Assembly: GCA_043801445.1 (NCBI GenBank)
Contig: JAZDMB010000057.1
Location: 1-64,000, forward strand
DNA: 64,000 nucleotides
Reading direction: 5' to 3'
DNA from: JAZDFP01 sp043801445
GTDB lineage: Bacteria; Planctomycetota; MHYJ01; JACQXL01
Position numbers and translations under genes: made by a program. The notes under the pieces are model-generated. The model made no database searches and had not been told where the DNA came from. It worked only from the letters and a program-made list of their open reading frames with translations. Shown one piece after another: positions 35,553 through 44,705 of the stretch (position 1 is the first letter of the stretch; every line of letters starts with the position of its first letter).

Positions 35553-36161
35553 TTATTTTTTCACCGAACTTCCGGTCACAGCCATCATTTTAGCGCCGCC
35601 TTCCTTGAAATACTTAAGCACACGCTGGACTTCTTCTCTTTCGCCTTCTATTTCCATCGTCAACCAGGAGGTCTGGTCGGTAATGGCGCCCCCTTTAATA
35701 TTAACTATCACGTCGAAGTCACGGGCAATCTGCCATATAATGGGTTGCTGGCGTTGCTGCTCTGAAAACATGATTTTTATAGTCTGCTTTACTTTGACTC
35801 TATTGCCGAGGAAACTGACCAGATTTTTCAATCTCTGGATAGATGCGCTGGTCATCGCGTTAAATTGCACGCCAACGATGTTGGCTTTATAACGCTCTGA
35901 TTTTCGAACCCAGGCAACACGACCGTCAGCCCGTAATGGGTCACCACCTAACATAGGAATCCCTATAGTAAATGTGAGTTTATCATTTTTCGATAATGTA
36001 TCCGAAGTCAAAAAGCGTATTCCCCGCATGCTGATATTTATAATCGGATACTGATCCGATGAACCCTTAAAAATAGCAAAAAGCCCGCCTGCTTCTTTAT
36101 ATTGGACCACGCCCCCTTTTATAAATATCCGGTTATCTTTCCTGTGTTCACGAGAATTCAT
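35553..36161 (-). CDS. PilZ-NIL domain fusion protein
   Basis: 202 residues. Residues about 3-125 look like a PilZ domain: an R-x3-R-like start (REHRKDNR), INISMRGIRFLTS as the (D/N)xSxxG motif, and VAWVRKSER. Residues about 127-200 form an NIL domain (KIMFSEQQRQQPIIWQIARDF, VNIKGGAI, ALVTMEIEG-like), the small ferredoxin-like fold seen at the end of methionine ABC ATPases and in some ferredoxins. PilZ suggests c-di-GMP control; NIL suggests a small-ligand sensor. The combination is unusual. It stands between rnpA and obg with no obvious partner. Confidence 0.72.
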   Translation of the reverse strand: MNSREHRKDNRIFIKGGVVQYKEAGGLFAIFKGSSDQYPIINISMRGIRFLTSDTLSKNDKLTFTIGIPMLGGDPLRADGRVAWVRKSERYKANIVGVQFNAMTSASIQRLKNLVSFLGNRVKVKQTIKIMFSEQQRQQPIIWQIARDFDVIVNIKGGAITDQTSWLTMEIEGEREEVQRVLKYFKEGGAKMMAVTGSSVKK

Positions 36162-36291
36162 AATTATCCTCCATAAATTATTTTTTATCTTTATTTATTA
36201 AATATTATACTTTTTCAACAACCGAAAATCAAGAAAACACTATATATTTTAATTATCTGTAATGGTATGAGTAATTCGCGATTTATCATTG

Positions 36292-37287
36292 TTATTTTTT
36301 CCCGGAGAGCTCGGATAATTTTTTCCAGATGGCCTTGGCTAATTTATCCAGACCTGAATGAGTAACCGCAGAAATAGGTATAATACTCTTGGGTAATTTG
36401 GAGCGGTATTTGATAAGGTTTTCCCGAGCTTGAGGAATATCCATTTTAGTGGCTACGATAATCTGCTGCTTGCGCGCCAGAGTCTTGCTGTATAGAGTTA
36501 ATTCATTACGGATAGCCCGATATCTTTCCATGATAGATTCAGCCGCACTGAAATCTATCAGATGAATAATTATTTTAGTGCGTTCAATATGCCGCAGGAA
36601 CTTGTCGCCCAATCCTCTGCCTTTATGAGCTCCTTCAATCAAGCCGGGCAAATCGGCTATTACAAAGGTTTTATATTCAGGGCCTTTAACCACGCCCAGA
36701 CAGGGTTCCAGCGTGGTAAAAGGATAATCGGCAATCTTGGGATGGGCTGATGAGACACAACTAATTAAAGTTGATTTGCCTGAATTGGGAAATCCGACCA
36801 ATCCCACATCGGCAATAAGTTTCAGTTCCAGATAAAGCCATCGTTCTCCGCCGGGCACTCCTTTTTCGCAATAATGTGGTGCCTGGTTGACCGAGGTAGC
36901 AAATGCCGTGTTGCCACGCCCGCCCTTGCCTCCCCTAACCACCACAAAAGAATCATTGATATCCTTGAGGTCTTTTAAAATATTATTATGTTTTTTATCC
37001 CTGACAATAGTGCCTGGCGGAACGGGTATGATTAAATCCCTGCCGTTTTTTCCGTAACAATTATTGCTCTGGCCCGGGACACCATTTTCCGAAACAAATC
37101 TGACCTGATAAATCAGGTGGTTAAACGTATTGTAATGGTGGTTCACTTTTATGATCACGTCGCCGCCATTACCGCCCTTACCGCCATTAGGTCCGCCTTT
37201 CGGGATAAATTTCTCACGGCGGAAACTGACACAGCCATTTCCGCCATCACCGGCTTTTACATAAATAACAGCTTCATCTTTAAACAT
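36292..37287 (-). CDS. obg: GTPase Obg/CgtA
   Basis: 331 residues. The glycine-rich Obg fold (DGGNGCVSFRREKFIPKGGPNGG) is followed by a G domain with GFPNSGKST (P-loop), TTLEPCLG, DLPGLIEGAHKGRGLG (G3), TKMD (G4) and SAVTHSG (G5). The OCT tail of some homologues is absent. The protein takes part in late 50S assembly and stringent-type control. Confidence 0.96.
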   Translation of the reverse strand: MFKDEAVIYVKAGDGGNGCVSFRREKFIPKGGPNGGKGGNGGDVIIKVNHHYNTFNHLIYQVRFVSENGVPGQSNNCYGKNGRDLIIPVPPGTIVRDKKHNNILKDLKDINDSFVVVRGGKGGRGNTAFATSVNQAPHYCEKGVPGGERWLYLELKLIADVGLVGFPNSGKSTLISCVSSAHPKIADYPFTTLEPCLGVVKGPEYKTFVIADLPGLIEGAHKGRGLGDKFLRHIERTKIIIHLIDFSAAESIMERYRAIRNELTLYSKTLARKQQIIVATKMDIPQARENLIKYRSKLPKSIIPISAVTHSGLDKLAKAIWKKLSELSGKK

Positions 37288-37334
37288 AATAAATTAAAAA
37301 TATGAGGCAGTCGCAGGTTTTTGCTGCTTCTCAG

Positions 37335-37411
37335 CCCGTTAGAAGCGAACATAGCTAAATGAATAATCTTTTGAGTAAATCCAATTACTCGCTCTTGGAC
37401 GCTTCTAACGG
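37335..37411. repeat. CGTTAGAAGCG inverted repeat
   Basis: CCCGTTAGAAGCG and CGCTTCTAACGG are near-perfect 11-12 bp arms separated by about 52 bases, between the Wza-type gene and obg. It has the same arm words as 4044-4148. Confidence 0.6.
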
Positions 37412-37450
37412 AGCAAGAGCATTATATAAAAATCAGATACGAATGTCTAT

Positions 37451-38164
37451 CTATTTCTTGTAGATGGAATTGAGGGTGTCCAAGCTAACAATATTACCCA
37501 ATATGGGTGAGACATAATCTCTTATATATCTAGCCACATCAGCGATAGGTTTAGCCGATACATAAATAATATCGCGCGGATACAACACTACATTATCACG
37601 CAGGTTACCGTTAAGAATGCCATTGATATCCACCAGCATCACCTCTGCTTCTTTAGCGCCTTCCTTTAATTCGCCTCTGATAATAAGCGCATTCCCTTTA
37701 TCTTTGGTGAAACCGCCTGCTTCGGCAATTATATCAAGAAAAGAGGTTGTGCCGAAAAACTTATACACACCGGGCTTGCCCACCTCTCCTAAAACTATCA
37801 CCTTTTCTCCGGCAAAGTTCTTAACGGTCACCGAAACCTGAGGGGTAACAATGTATTCCGTTAATTTCTTGGTAATATCCTCATCTATCTGGGTTAATGT
37901 TTTACCTTCAGCATTAATATCACCGATTAAAGGGAAAGAAAGTTTGCCATCAGGCCGAATAATTATATCACGTGTCAGGTCGGCGTGTTGCCAGATGAAT
38001 ATTTCTAATGTATCACCGACCATTACCTGATAATCAACCGGTTTTGATTGGTTAGACTCTGCCGCAGAAGGTCTTACCGTCGTTGGAACAAGATTATGGG
38101 GTGGTGTACTGCAATAAATCTGAGACACACATATTATCCCCATTAATATTACCACATATCTCAT
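37451..38164 (-). CDS. Polysaccharide export (Wza-family) lipoprotein
   Basis: 237 residues from ATG 38164, with AAGGA 8 bases upstream; the longer TTG-initiated frame begins inside a CACAAAG hairpin and is unlikely. A signal peptide ends near QIYCS. Poly_export domain: VMVGDTLEIFIWQHADLTRD and VRPDGKLSFPLIGDI. SLBB-type domain: GEVGKPGVYKF and ILAEAGGF-like IIAEAGGFTK. It should form part of an outer-membrane channel for capsule or exopolysaccharide. No other secretion genes are adjacent. Confidence 0.87.
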   Translation of the reverse strand: MRYVVILMGIICVSQIYCSTPPHNLVPTTVRPSAAESNQSKPVDYQVMVGDTLEIFIWQHADLTRDIIIRPDGKLSFPLIGDINAEGKTLTQIDEDITKKLTEYIVTPQVSVTVKNFAGEKVIVLGEVGKPGVYKFFGTTSFLDIIAEAGGFTKDKGNALIIRGELKEGAKEAEVMLVDINGILNGNLRDNVVLYPRDIIYVSAKPIADVARYIRDYVSPILGNIVSLDTLNSIYKK

Positions 38165-38218
38165 AAATATATCCTTAACCTTTACTGAAACCTGGGAGCA
38201 AGGCAAGAAAAAAACTCG

Positions 38219-38280
38219 CCACAAAGACACAAAGAATTAAAGATTTGTATTTACCTTTGCGCTCTCTGTGCCTTTGTGGT
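38219..38280. repeat. CACAAAG inverted repeat
   Basis: CCACAAAGACACAAAG on the left and CTGTGCCTTTGTGG on the right. It lies in the divergent region between the export gene and tilS. Confidence 0.65.
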
Positions 38281-38355
38281 AAATAATTTCTTGCATGGAA
38301 TATAACAATTGTAGTATATATCATATAATATCGTCATTTTAAGGAAATAAGTCTA

Positions 38356-39375
38356 ATGAAATTTATGGATTTGACTATTCGTATTTGGAATATCATTAAA
38401 GAACACAATTTATTTAAGCATGGGCAAACAATTATTATCGGATTATCAGGCGGACCTGATTCGGTATCGCTGGTCAACATCTTACACCAGATAAACCAAC
38501 GGTATAAAACGAACTGGCGTTTAATACTGGCACATCTTAATCACCAGATGCGGGGCAGTAAATCAGATGCGGATGAAAGATTCGTTGTAAAGATGGCGCG
38601 CCGGTTGGATTTGCCTGTTTATGTCATCCGCCGGAATATCCCTGTCTTAAGCGATAAACAGAAAAAATCATTGGAGGAAACAGCCCGCGACGAACGATAT
38701 CTCTTTTTCGAACGCATTGCCAAGAAAATCAAGTCAAGAAACAGCAAGAAAGTAATCTCCATCGCGGTAGGCCATAATCTTGATGATAATGCAGAAACAA
38801 TAATTTTTAGAATCATCAGAGGAACCGGATTAAAGGGATTAAGAGGGATACTACTGAAACGGAAACTGCTCGACCGCTCCCCCTTTCATCTAATCCGCCC
38901 GCTTCTTTATACGGCCCGCAAGGAAATACTAAATTACCTGAAAATACAACACGCTCCTTATCGAATTGATGCATCAAATAAGGACAAAAAGATGTTACGC
39001 AACCGTATCAGGCATCAATTACTTCCTTTATTAAAGCAATATAATCCAGCTGTCTCGGAACATCTGGTCCAGTTATCAGAAACTGCATCAACATGTTATG
39101 ATTATTTGGATGCTACGGTTAAAACGAAGTTGCCGAAAAAATCATTAACCCTGAATATCAGTATGCTCAGACAAGAACATCCGGTAATAAGAATAGAAAT
39201 GATAAATAAACTGTTGGAACAGATTGGATGTTCCACAAAGAAAATAACCTATGACCATTATCGCGCCTTGCTGAAACTGATTGATTCCGAGAAAAAATAT
39301 CAGGAACTTCACCTGCCCGATAAAGTTATTGCTAAACATCAAGCTGATAAACTGATACTAAAAAAGCATTTTTAA
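38356..39375 (+). CDS. tilS: tRNA(Ile)-lysidine synthase
   Basis: 339 residues. It modifies C34 of tRNA-Ile(CAU) with lysine. The PP-loop motif is LSGGPDSVSLV. HLNHQMRGSKSDADERFV, VGHNLDDNAET, RIIRGTGLKGLRGI, RPLL and RNRIRHQLLPLL follow. AAGGAAAT precedes the ATG. The C-terminal substrate domain is short compared with E. coli TilS. Malic enzyme follows on the same strand. Confidence 0.94.
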   Translation: MKFMDLTIRIWNIIKEHNLFKHGQTIIIGLSGGPDSVSLVNILHQINQRYKTNWRLILAHLNHQMRGSKSDADERFVVKMARRLDLPVYVIRRNIPVLSDKQKKSLEETARDERYLFFERIAKKIKSRNSKKVISIAVGHNLDDNAETIIFRIIRGTGLKGLRGILLKRKLLDRSPFHLIRPLLYTARKEILNYLKIQHAPYRIDASNKDKKMLRNRIRHQLLPLLKQYNPAVSEHLVQLSETASTCYDYLDATVKTKLPKKSLTLNISMLRQEHPVIRIEMINKLLEQIGCSTKKITYDHYRALLKLIDSEKKYQELHLPDKVIAKHQADKLILKKHF

Positions 39376-39457
39376 TATAGACAAAATAAGGAAGAATTAA
39401 TACTATAAAATAGTTCAAATTTATTTATGTCTTCAGAACAGAGAAAGGAGTGCTCAG

Positions 39458-40816
39458 ATGGAAACCGAGACAAAAACACCGGACCAAGCAACAGTGCAAC
39501 AATACCTTGATAAGGCGAAACAACCCGCTGAGGATGCGATGAAACTACATCCTTTCTATAAAGGAAAAGTGGAAATCGTGCCAAAATGCTGCGTGCGCAG
39601 TTACAACGATTTTGCTATTTGGTATACCCCGGGCGTGGCAAAACCCTGCAAGGATATTGAAGCCAATCCCGAAAAGGTTTTTGAATATACCAATAAATGG
39701 AATACTGTGGCGATTATTACCGACGGAACCAGAGTATTAGGATTGGGTGATATCGGACCACATGCAGCTATACCGGTAATGGAAGGCAAAGCCCTGCTTT
39801 TCAAGTATCTGGGCGGAGTCGATGCATTTCCCATCTGTCTTGATACCAAAGACCCTGACGAATTCATAAAGACCGTAAAATATCTGGAACCATGTTTTGG
39901 CGGAATAAATCTGGAAGATATTTCTCAGCCCAAATGCTTCAGGATACTTGATACCCTAAGAAAAGAGATGCCTATCCCGGTCTGGCATGATGACCAGCAG
40001 GGAACCGCGGCCGTAACTCTGGCCGGGCTTATCAATGCGGTAAAAATTCAGAATAAAAAACTATCAGATGTAAAAATAGCGATGGTCGGAGCTGGAGCCG
40101 CCAATATCTGTATCGCTCGTATGATTATCAAAGCCGGCGTAAACCCCAATAATATTATTATGGTCGATACCAAAGGTACACTCCATCGTGACCGTAAAGA
40201 CCTGAAAGAAAACCATCCCGAAAAATGGGAGATGTGCCTGAAGACAAATCCTAAAGTTATAAAAGGCGATATTCCCGAAGCGATGAAAGGTGCTGAAGTG
40301 CTATTAGCACTCTCTAAACCAGGACCTGATACCATAAAGAAAGAATGGATAAAACTAATGGCGCCCAAGCCGATAGTCTTTTGTTGCGCTAATCCAACAC
40401 CGGAAATCTGGCCCTGGGAGGCAAAAGATGCCGGAGCCGATATTGTCGCAACCGGACGTTCCGATTTCCCGAATCAGGTCAATAACTCTTTGGGATTCCC
40501 GGCTATCTTCCGCGGTGCCCTGGATGTCCGGGCAAAAACCATCACTGACGAGATGTGTATTGCTTCGGCCGAAGCACTGGCAAAATATGCCCAGAAAAAA
40601 GGACTGACCAAAGATTATCTTGTCCCAACAATGGAAGACTGGCAGGTATATCCTGAAGAAGCCGTGGCAGTCGGAATGAAGGCAATTGAGCAAAAGGTCG
40701 CCCGTATAAATCTGACCGAAGACCAACTGCGTAAAAATGCTACCGATATGATACAACGTTCAATCGCGATAACGAAAATGATGATGGATAATAAATTTAT
40801 CCTGTTACCTAAATAA
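39458..40816 (+). CDS. NAD(P)-dependent malic enzyme
   Basis: 452 residues. It decarboxylates malate to pyruvate. AGAAAGGAG lies upstream of the ATG. Motifs are YTPGVAKPCKDI, GTRVLGLGDIG, MEGKALLFKYLGGVDAFPIC, GGINLEDISQPKCF, PVWHDDQQGTAAVTLAG and MVGAGAANICIA (nucleotide fold). It is of the short bacterial type without the phosphotransacetylase tail. It supplies pyruvate and reducing power, which fits a cell also using acetyl-CoA synthase. A small AATCGGA/TCCGATT hairpin (40825-40842) follows. Confidence 0.95.
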   Translation: METETKTPDQATVQQYLDKAKQPAEDAMKLHPFYKGKVEIVPKCCVRSYNDFAIWYTPGVAKPCKDIEANPEKVFEYTNKWNTVAIITDGTRVLGLGDIGPHAAIPVMEGKALLFKYLGGVDAFPICLDTKDPDEFIKTVKYLEPCFGGINLEDISQPKCFRILDTLRKEMPIPVWHDDQQGTAAVTLAGLINAVKIQNKKLSDVKIAMVGAGAANICIARMIIKAGVNPNNIIMVDTKGTLHRDRKDLKENHPEKWEMCLKTNPKVIKGDIPEAMKGAEVLLALSKPGPDTIKKEWIKLMAPKPIVFCCANPTPEIWPWEAKDAGADIVATGRSDFPNQVNNSLGFPAIFRGALDVRAKTITDEMCIASAEALAKYAQKKGLTKDYLVPTMEDWQVYPEEAVAVGMKAIEQKVARINLTEDQLRKNATDMIQRSIAITKMMMDNKFILLPK

Positions 40817-40910
40817 TTTCTGGCAATCGGACTAATCCGATTCATTAAAAACATGTTTTTATTGACAGGATTAGAAAATTTATTATTAAGATTACTCCAT
40901 TTAAAGATAC

Positions 40911-40982
40911 TCCCCGCTAGCTCAATGGTAGAGTAGCCGGCTGTTAACCGGTTGGTTGTAGGTTCGAGTCCTACGCGGGGAG
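40911..40982 (+). tRNA. tRNA-Asn (GTT)
   Basis: 72 bases. Acceptor TCCCCGC pairs with GCGGGGA, with discriminator G. The anticodon loop CTGTTAA gives anticodon GTT. The T arm GTAGGTTCGAGTCCTAC is perfect. The CCA end is not fully encoded. Confidence 0.97.
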
Positions 40983-41093
40983 CATTTTCCTACTACTTAC
41001 CCATTTTACCAGCAAATCAAAAGGTTATTCTCTATTTGGAATAAAAGACTCGCCCAAGAAAAAGTAATATATTGATAAGTCAGGTATCTACTT

Positions 41094-41783
41094 TTAAGCG
41101 TTACCTTGACGAAGTGTGTCTTCAAGTAATTTGACAATATCCGGGTCGTATATAGTACCTGTTTTTGATTTGAGGTCCTTTAATGCGTCGTCGCTACCGA
41201 GAACCTGTTTTTTGTAAGGCCGTACTGAAATCATTGAATCGTAAGAATCAGTAACCCTAATGATTCTTGCGTTAAAAGAAATATCTTTACCTGATATTTG
41301 GTTGGGATAACCTGTACCGTCAAGATTTTCATGATGTTGCTTTATGATAGTAATAACACCTTCTGAAATCTGGAATTTGGTTAATCTTTCAACAAAAACA
41401 GAACTTGCCACAGCATGTTCAACTATCCGAGTCCAATCTTCCTTTGTAAGTTCATTTTTTGGTTTATCAAGTAATTCAACAGGCCAGTATAATTTATCAA
41501 CATCATGCATCACTGCTCCAATCAAAACCTCATAACAATCCTTTGACGAAAGTTTTGCCTCCCGCACAACTGCCACAGAATAACGAGCTACATTAGTTGA
41601 ATGCGTAATCACATGGTCATACGCATAGTTCTTGCGTTTTTCAACGAAAGAAGGGTCGTTTATCACATTTTCTATTCTCTGGTAAAAGTTGTTGACATCC
41701 TTAAGCGCAGAAATGCTCAACACCTTTTCTTTAATAATATCTTCAGTGTTGATTTTTAGTTGTGCAAGTAATTTTTCAAGCAT
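41094..41783 (-). CDS. HD-GYP domain protein
   Basis: 229 residues, a nearly stand-alone HD-GYP domain. Motifs are HSTNVARYSV, HDVDKL (HD pair; the usual HDIGK is altered), HHENLDGTGYP (HHE and GYP) and RIIRVTDSYDSM. The family hydrolyses cyclic-di-GMP. No receiver domain is present, so the input is unclear. It pairs loosely with the PilZ proteins in the window as possible c-di-GMP signalling parts. Confidence 0.87.
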   Translation of the reverse strand: MLEKLLAQLKINTEDIIKEKVLSISALKDVNNFYQRIENVINDPSFVEKRKNYAYDHVITHSTNVARYSVAVVREAKLSSKDCYEVLIGAVMHDVDKLYWPVELLDKPKNELTKEDWTRIVEHAVASSVFVERLTKFQISEGVITIIKQHHENLDGTGYPNQISGKDISFNARIIRVTDSYDSMISVRPYKKQVLGSDDALKDLKSKTGTIYDPDIVKLLEDTLRQGNA

Positions 41784-41941
41784 CTATTTTTTTCTTTAAT
41801 AATAATTGTTATCATAATGCAAACTATAAACCAAAGCAAGTATTTTAATGAGATAACTAGAAATCAGGGAAAGTAAATTCTAAATTTATGAGCCAATTCT
41901 TACGGGGTTTCTCTATTGAAGTATCCCGTTAGGGAGCAACT

Positions 41942-43669
41942 TTAGGACAATCCTAATATCTTACCGTCTTCGGTAATATCATAGTGAGTACCGGCCGGAA
42001 CACTCGGTAATCCCGGCATTGTTCTTATCTCACCACAAAGCGGATATAAGTACCCGGCTCCGATAGAAGCTCTGATATCCCGAACCGGCAAAGTAAATCC
42101 GGTGGGTCTTCCTTTTAGTTTAGGATTATGCGAAAGTGATAGATGTGTTTTTGCCATACAAATTGGTAATTTGTCGTAACCCAATTTGGTATATATTTTA
42201 ATCTTCCGCTTTGCCATCTGTTCAAAACGAACTTTCTTAGCGCCATAAATTTTAGTAGCAATAGTCTCAATCTTTTGTTTTATAGGACAATTAAGTTTAT
42301 ATAGAAATCTAAATTTAGATGGCTTTTCTGCGGCTCTGATAACGGCTTTAGCAAGTTCATTGCCACCCGCCCCACCATATGCCCAAACTTCTGATGGAAC
42401 AGCATCATCAGCACCTACTTCTTTAGAAAGTTTTCGAATTAATTCTATCTCTTTATCCGTATCCAGAGTAAATCGATTAATAGCAACCACGACGGGAATT
42501 CCGTGTAGTTTCATATTTTCAATATGCTTCTGAAGATTAGCCGCACCTTTTTTAATGGCTGGTAAATTTTCCTTGAGAAGTTCATCCGGCATCGGTTTGC
42601 CGGCAACGATTTTACCAACCCCGCCATGCATTTTGAGCGCCCGGATAGAAACCACAATAACCGCACAATTGGGTTTCAAACCACTCACACGACATTTAAT
42701 ATTAATGAATTTTTCCGCGCCGCAATCAGCACCAAATCCGCTTTCAGTTACAACGTATTCACATAAACGAACGGCTATCCGATCGGCAATAATAGAATTA
42801 TTACCGTGGGCGATATTGGCAAATGGACCGGCGTGAACAAAACAAGGAGTTCCTTCTAATGTCTGTAAGAGATTCGGCTTTAATGCATCTTTCATTAACA
42901 TTGTCATTGAACCGCCGCATTTCAAATCATCAGCTGTAACCGGTTTCCCATTTTTAGTGCTGGCAACAACAATTCTGCCCAATCGTTTCCTCAAATCTTT
43001 AAGGTCAGTAGCCAGCGCCAGAATCGCCATGATTTCAGAGGCAGCACTGATATCAAATCCGGTACTACGAACCATACCCTCACCATCAAGCCCGGTAGTA
43101 ATATTTCGCAATGCGCGGTCGCTGACATCCACCACACGACGCCAGAAGATGTTTTTAGGGTCAATATTCAATTTATTACCATGGAAAAGATGATTATCAA
43201 CGAAGGCAGCTAAAAGGTTGTGAGTAATGCTAACCGCATGAACATCGCCGGTCAGATGAAGATTGAAATCTTCCATCGGAAGCACCTGAGAATAACCGCC
43301 GCCAGCCGCACCGCCTTTTATTCCAAAAACAGGCCCTAATGATGGTTGACGAAGACAAACTATCGCTTTTTTACCAATATGATTAAGAGCCTGCGCTAAT
43401 CCAATAGTAGTAACTGTTTTACCTTCACCTAATGGAGTCGGGGTTATGGCAGTTACATCAATATACTTTGCAATCGGCTTATTTTTAAGTTCATCAATTA
43501 TGTCAAGAGAGATTTTTGCTTTATAATGGCCGTATAACTCAACGTATTTCTCTTTGATGCCCCATTCTTTGGCAATATCGATAATACGCCTCATTTTAGC
43601 AGATTGGGCAATTTCTATATCGGGAGGCATTATTTGTTTGTTATGATTGATTTTTATTGCTTTGCTCAT
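41942..43669 (-). CDS. fhs: Formate-tetrahydrofolate ligase
   Basis: 575 residues. It makes 10-formyl-THF from formate and ATP, the entry of the methyl branch of the Wood-Ljungdahl pathway and of folate C1 metabolism. Motifs are ITPTPLGEGKTVTTIGLAQAL (P-loop), RQPSLGPVFGIKGGAAGGGYSQVLPMEDFNLHLTGDVHA region, DPKNIFWRRVVDVSDRALR and KTHLSLSHNPK. It lies 22 bases downstream of acsD, which strengthens a C1 role. Confidence 0.97.
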   Translation of the reverse strand: MSKAIKINHNKQIMPPDIEIAQSAKMRRIIDIAKEWGIKEKYVELYGHYKAKISLDIIDELKNKPIAKYIDVTAITPTPLGEGKTVTTIGLAQALNHIGKKAIVCLRQPSLGPVFGIKGGAAGGGYSQVLPMEDFNLHLTGDVHAVSITHNLLAAFVDNHLFHGNKLNIDPKNIFWRRVVDVSDRALRNITTGLDGEGMVRSTGFDISAASEIMAILALATDLKDLRKRLGRIVVASTKNGKPVTADDLKCGGSMTMLMKDALKPNLLQTLEGTPCFVHAGPFANIAHGNNSIIADRIAVRLCEYVVTESGFGADCGAEKFINIKCRVSGLKPNCAVIVVSIRALKMHGGVGKIVAGKPMPDELLKENLPAIKKGAANLQKHIENMKLHGIPVVVAINRFTLDTDKEIELIRKLSKEVGADDAVPSEVWAYGGAGGNELAKAVIRAAEKPSKFRFLYKLNCPIKQKIETIATKIYGAKKVRFEQMAKRKIKIYTKLGYDKLPICMAKTHLSLSHNPKLKGRPTGFTLPVRDIRASIGAGYLYPLCGEIRTMPGLPSVPAGTHYDITEDGKILGLS

Positions 43670-43691
43670 ATTCTTCTTTGCTGAAGAACTT

Positions 43692-44663
43692 CTATTTAGC
43701 GCTTCCTGTCATCTGTTGTATATATTTTCTTGTTAATTCTATAGCATTAGGATGATACATTATAAGCATATCGCTACCTGCTAATAAGAATCCGATAGCA
43801 GTAGTGGCTTCCCATAAAATAGCGCGTTGCAAAGCTTTACCCCATATTGGCACCTCTGATTCCGGAGCTTTAGCCTCCTTGGTCTTCCATACTTCATTAG
43901 AAACTACGGCAACAATTGGATAAGCCATAGCCTTATCGCCTCCTAAGGCGGCTAATTTCGTCCGTTCCATAATAGAATACGAATACTCAAAACCATATCC
44001 TAAAGCTCCAGTAGTTGGAAAAATAACTATTCTATTGTTAGGTATTTCCATGTCTGAAAGAAGGATATTAAGTTGTTTGCAAATATTTATATCTAAAGGG
44101 CTTTCCGCAATAATATTATGACTATCAGCCAAACAAGTAGCAGCCAAAACCTTATAATTATCCTGTGTGGCTGTCCCTAAAAGGCATCTTTCGCCGGCTA
44201 AGGCTTGAGAGATTGAAGGAAACATCTGATTGTCTTTTTCATTATTCCCGCATCCCCAAATAATCAAAGGAAGAAAAACAGCTGATTTTATGTCTTTTAC
44301 AAGTTTGACAACTTCCTCCACCGATGTGTTTTTGTTTTCGGGATGAGCGCCCTGTAAACGCAAACATATAGCATCAGCCTTATATTCATCCTGGCATTTT
44401 TTCGCCCATTTAACAGGATTATCAATAACATCCTTGAACGGTTCTATCAGATATGAGGGCCATTCCGGAGGCGCCATATCAAGAACTTCCATTGCGATAA
44501 CAGGTTTATTGGGAATTGTTCCTTCTTCCAATAAAAATGGAAGAGTGTTTTGATTACCTAATTTAATACATTTAGAACGCGTGCCACCTTCAGAAGCCGT
44601 AGCCCCAATTATTATTTCATTCACTGATGTAGACCATTTTTCTGATAATCTTGTCACTGGCAT
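43692..44663 (-). CDS. acsD: Acetyl-CoA decarbonylase/synthase delta subunit (corrinoid protein)
   Basis: 323 residues from ATG 44663; a TTG at 44678 is also in frame. The protein matches the small subunit of the corrinoid iron-sulfur protein (AcsD/CdhD). It has TIM-barrel landmarks such as IIGATASEGGTRSKCIKLG, KPVIAMEVLDM, ADAICLRLQGAHPEN, IIWGCGNNEKD and GALGYGFEYSYSIMERTKLAAL. It donates the methyl group for acetyl-CoA synthesis. The large subunit and the CODH/ACS genes are not in the window. Fhs follows, forming a small C1 operon. Confidence 0.88.
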   Translation of the reverse strand: MPVTRLSEKWSTSVNEIIIGATASEGGTRSKCIKLGNQNTLPFLLEEGTIPNKPVIAMEVLDMAPPEWPSYLIEPFKDVIDNPVKWAKKCQDEYKADAICLRLQGAHPENKNTSVEEVVKLVKDIKSAVFLPLIIWGCGNNEKDNQMFPSISQALAGERCLLGTATQDNYKVLAATCLADSHNIIAESPLDINICKQLNILLSDMEIPNNRIVIFPTTGALGYGFEYSYSIMERTKLAALGGDKAMAYPIVAVVSNEVWKTKEAKAPESEVPIWGKALQRAILWEATTAIGFLLAGSDMLIMYHPNAIELTRKYIQQMTGSAK

Positions 44664-44705
44664 ATTTTTAATTTCCAAATCAGCGCTGTTTATATAAAAT
44701 ACGAT

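Noticed and set aside
38165..38230. N-terminal extension of the Wza-type gene
   Set aside because: It begins with TTG inside a CACAAAG hairpin, and a good Shine-Dalgarno and signal peptide start at 38164.
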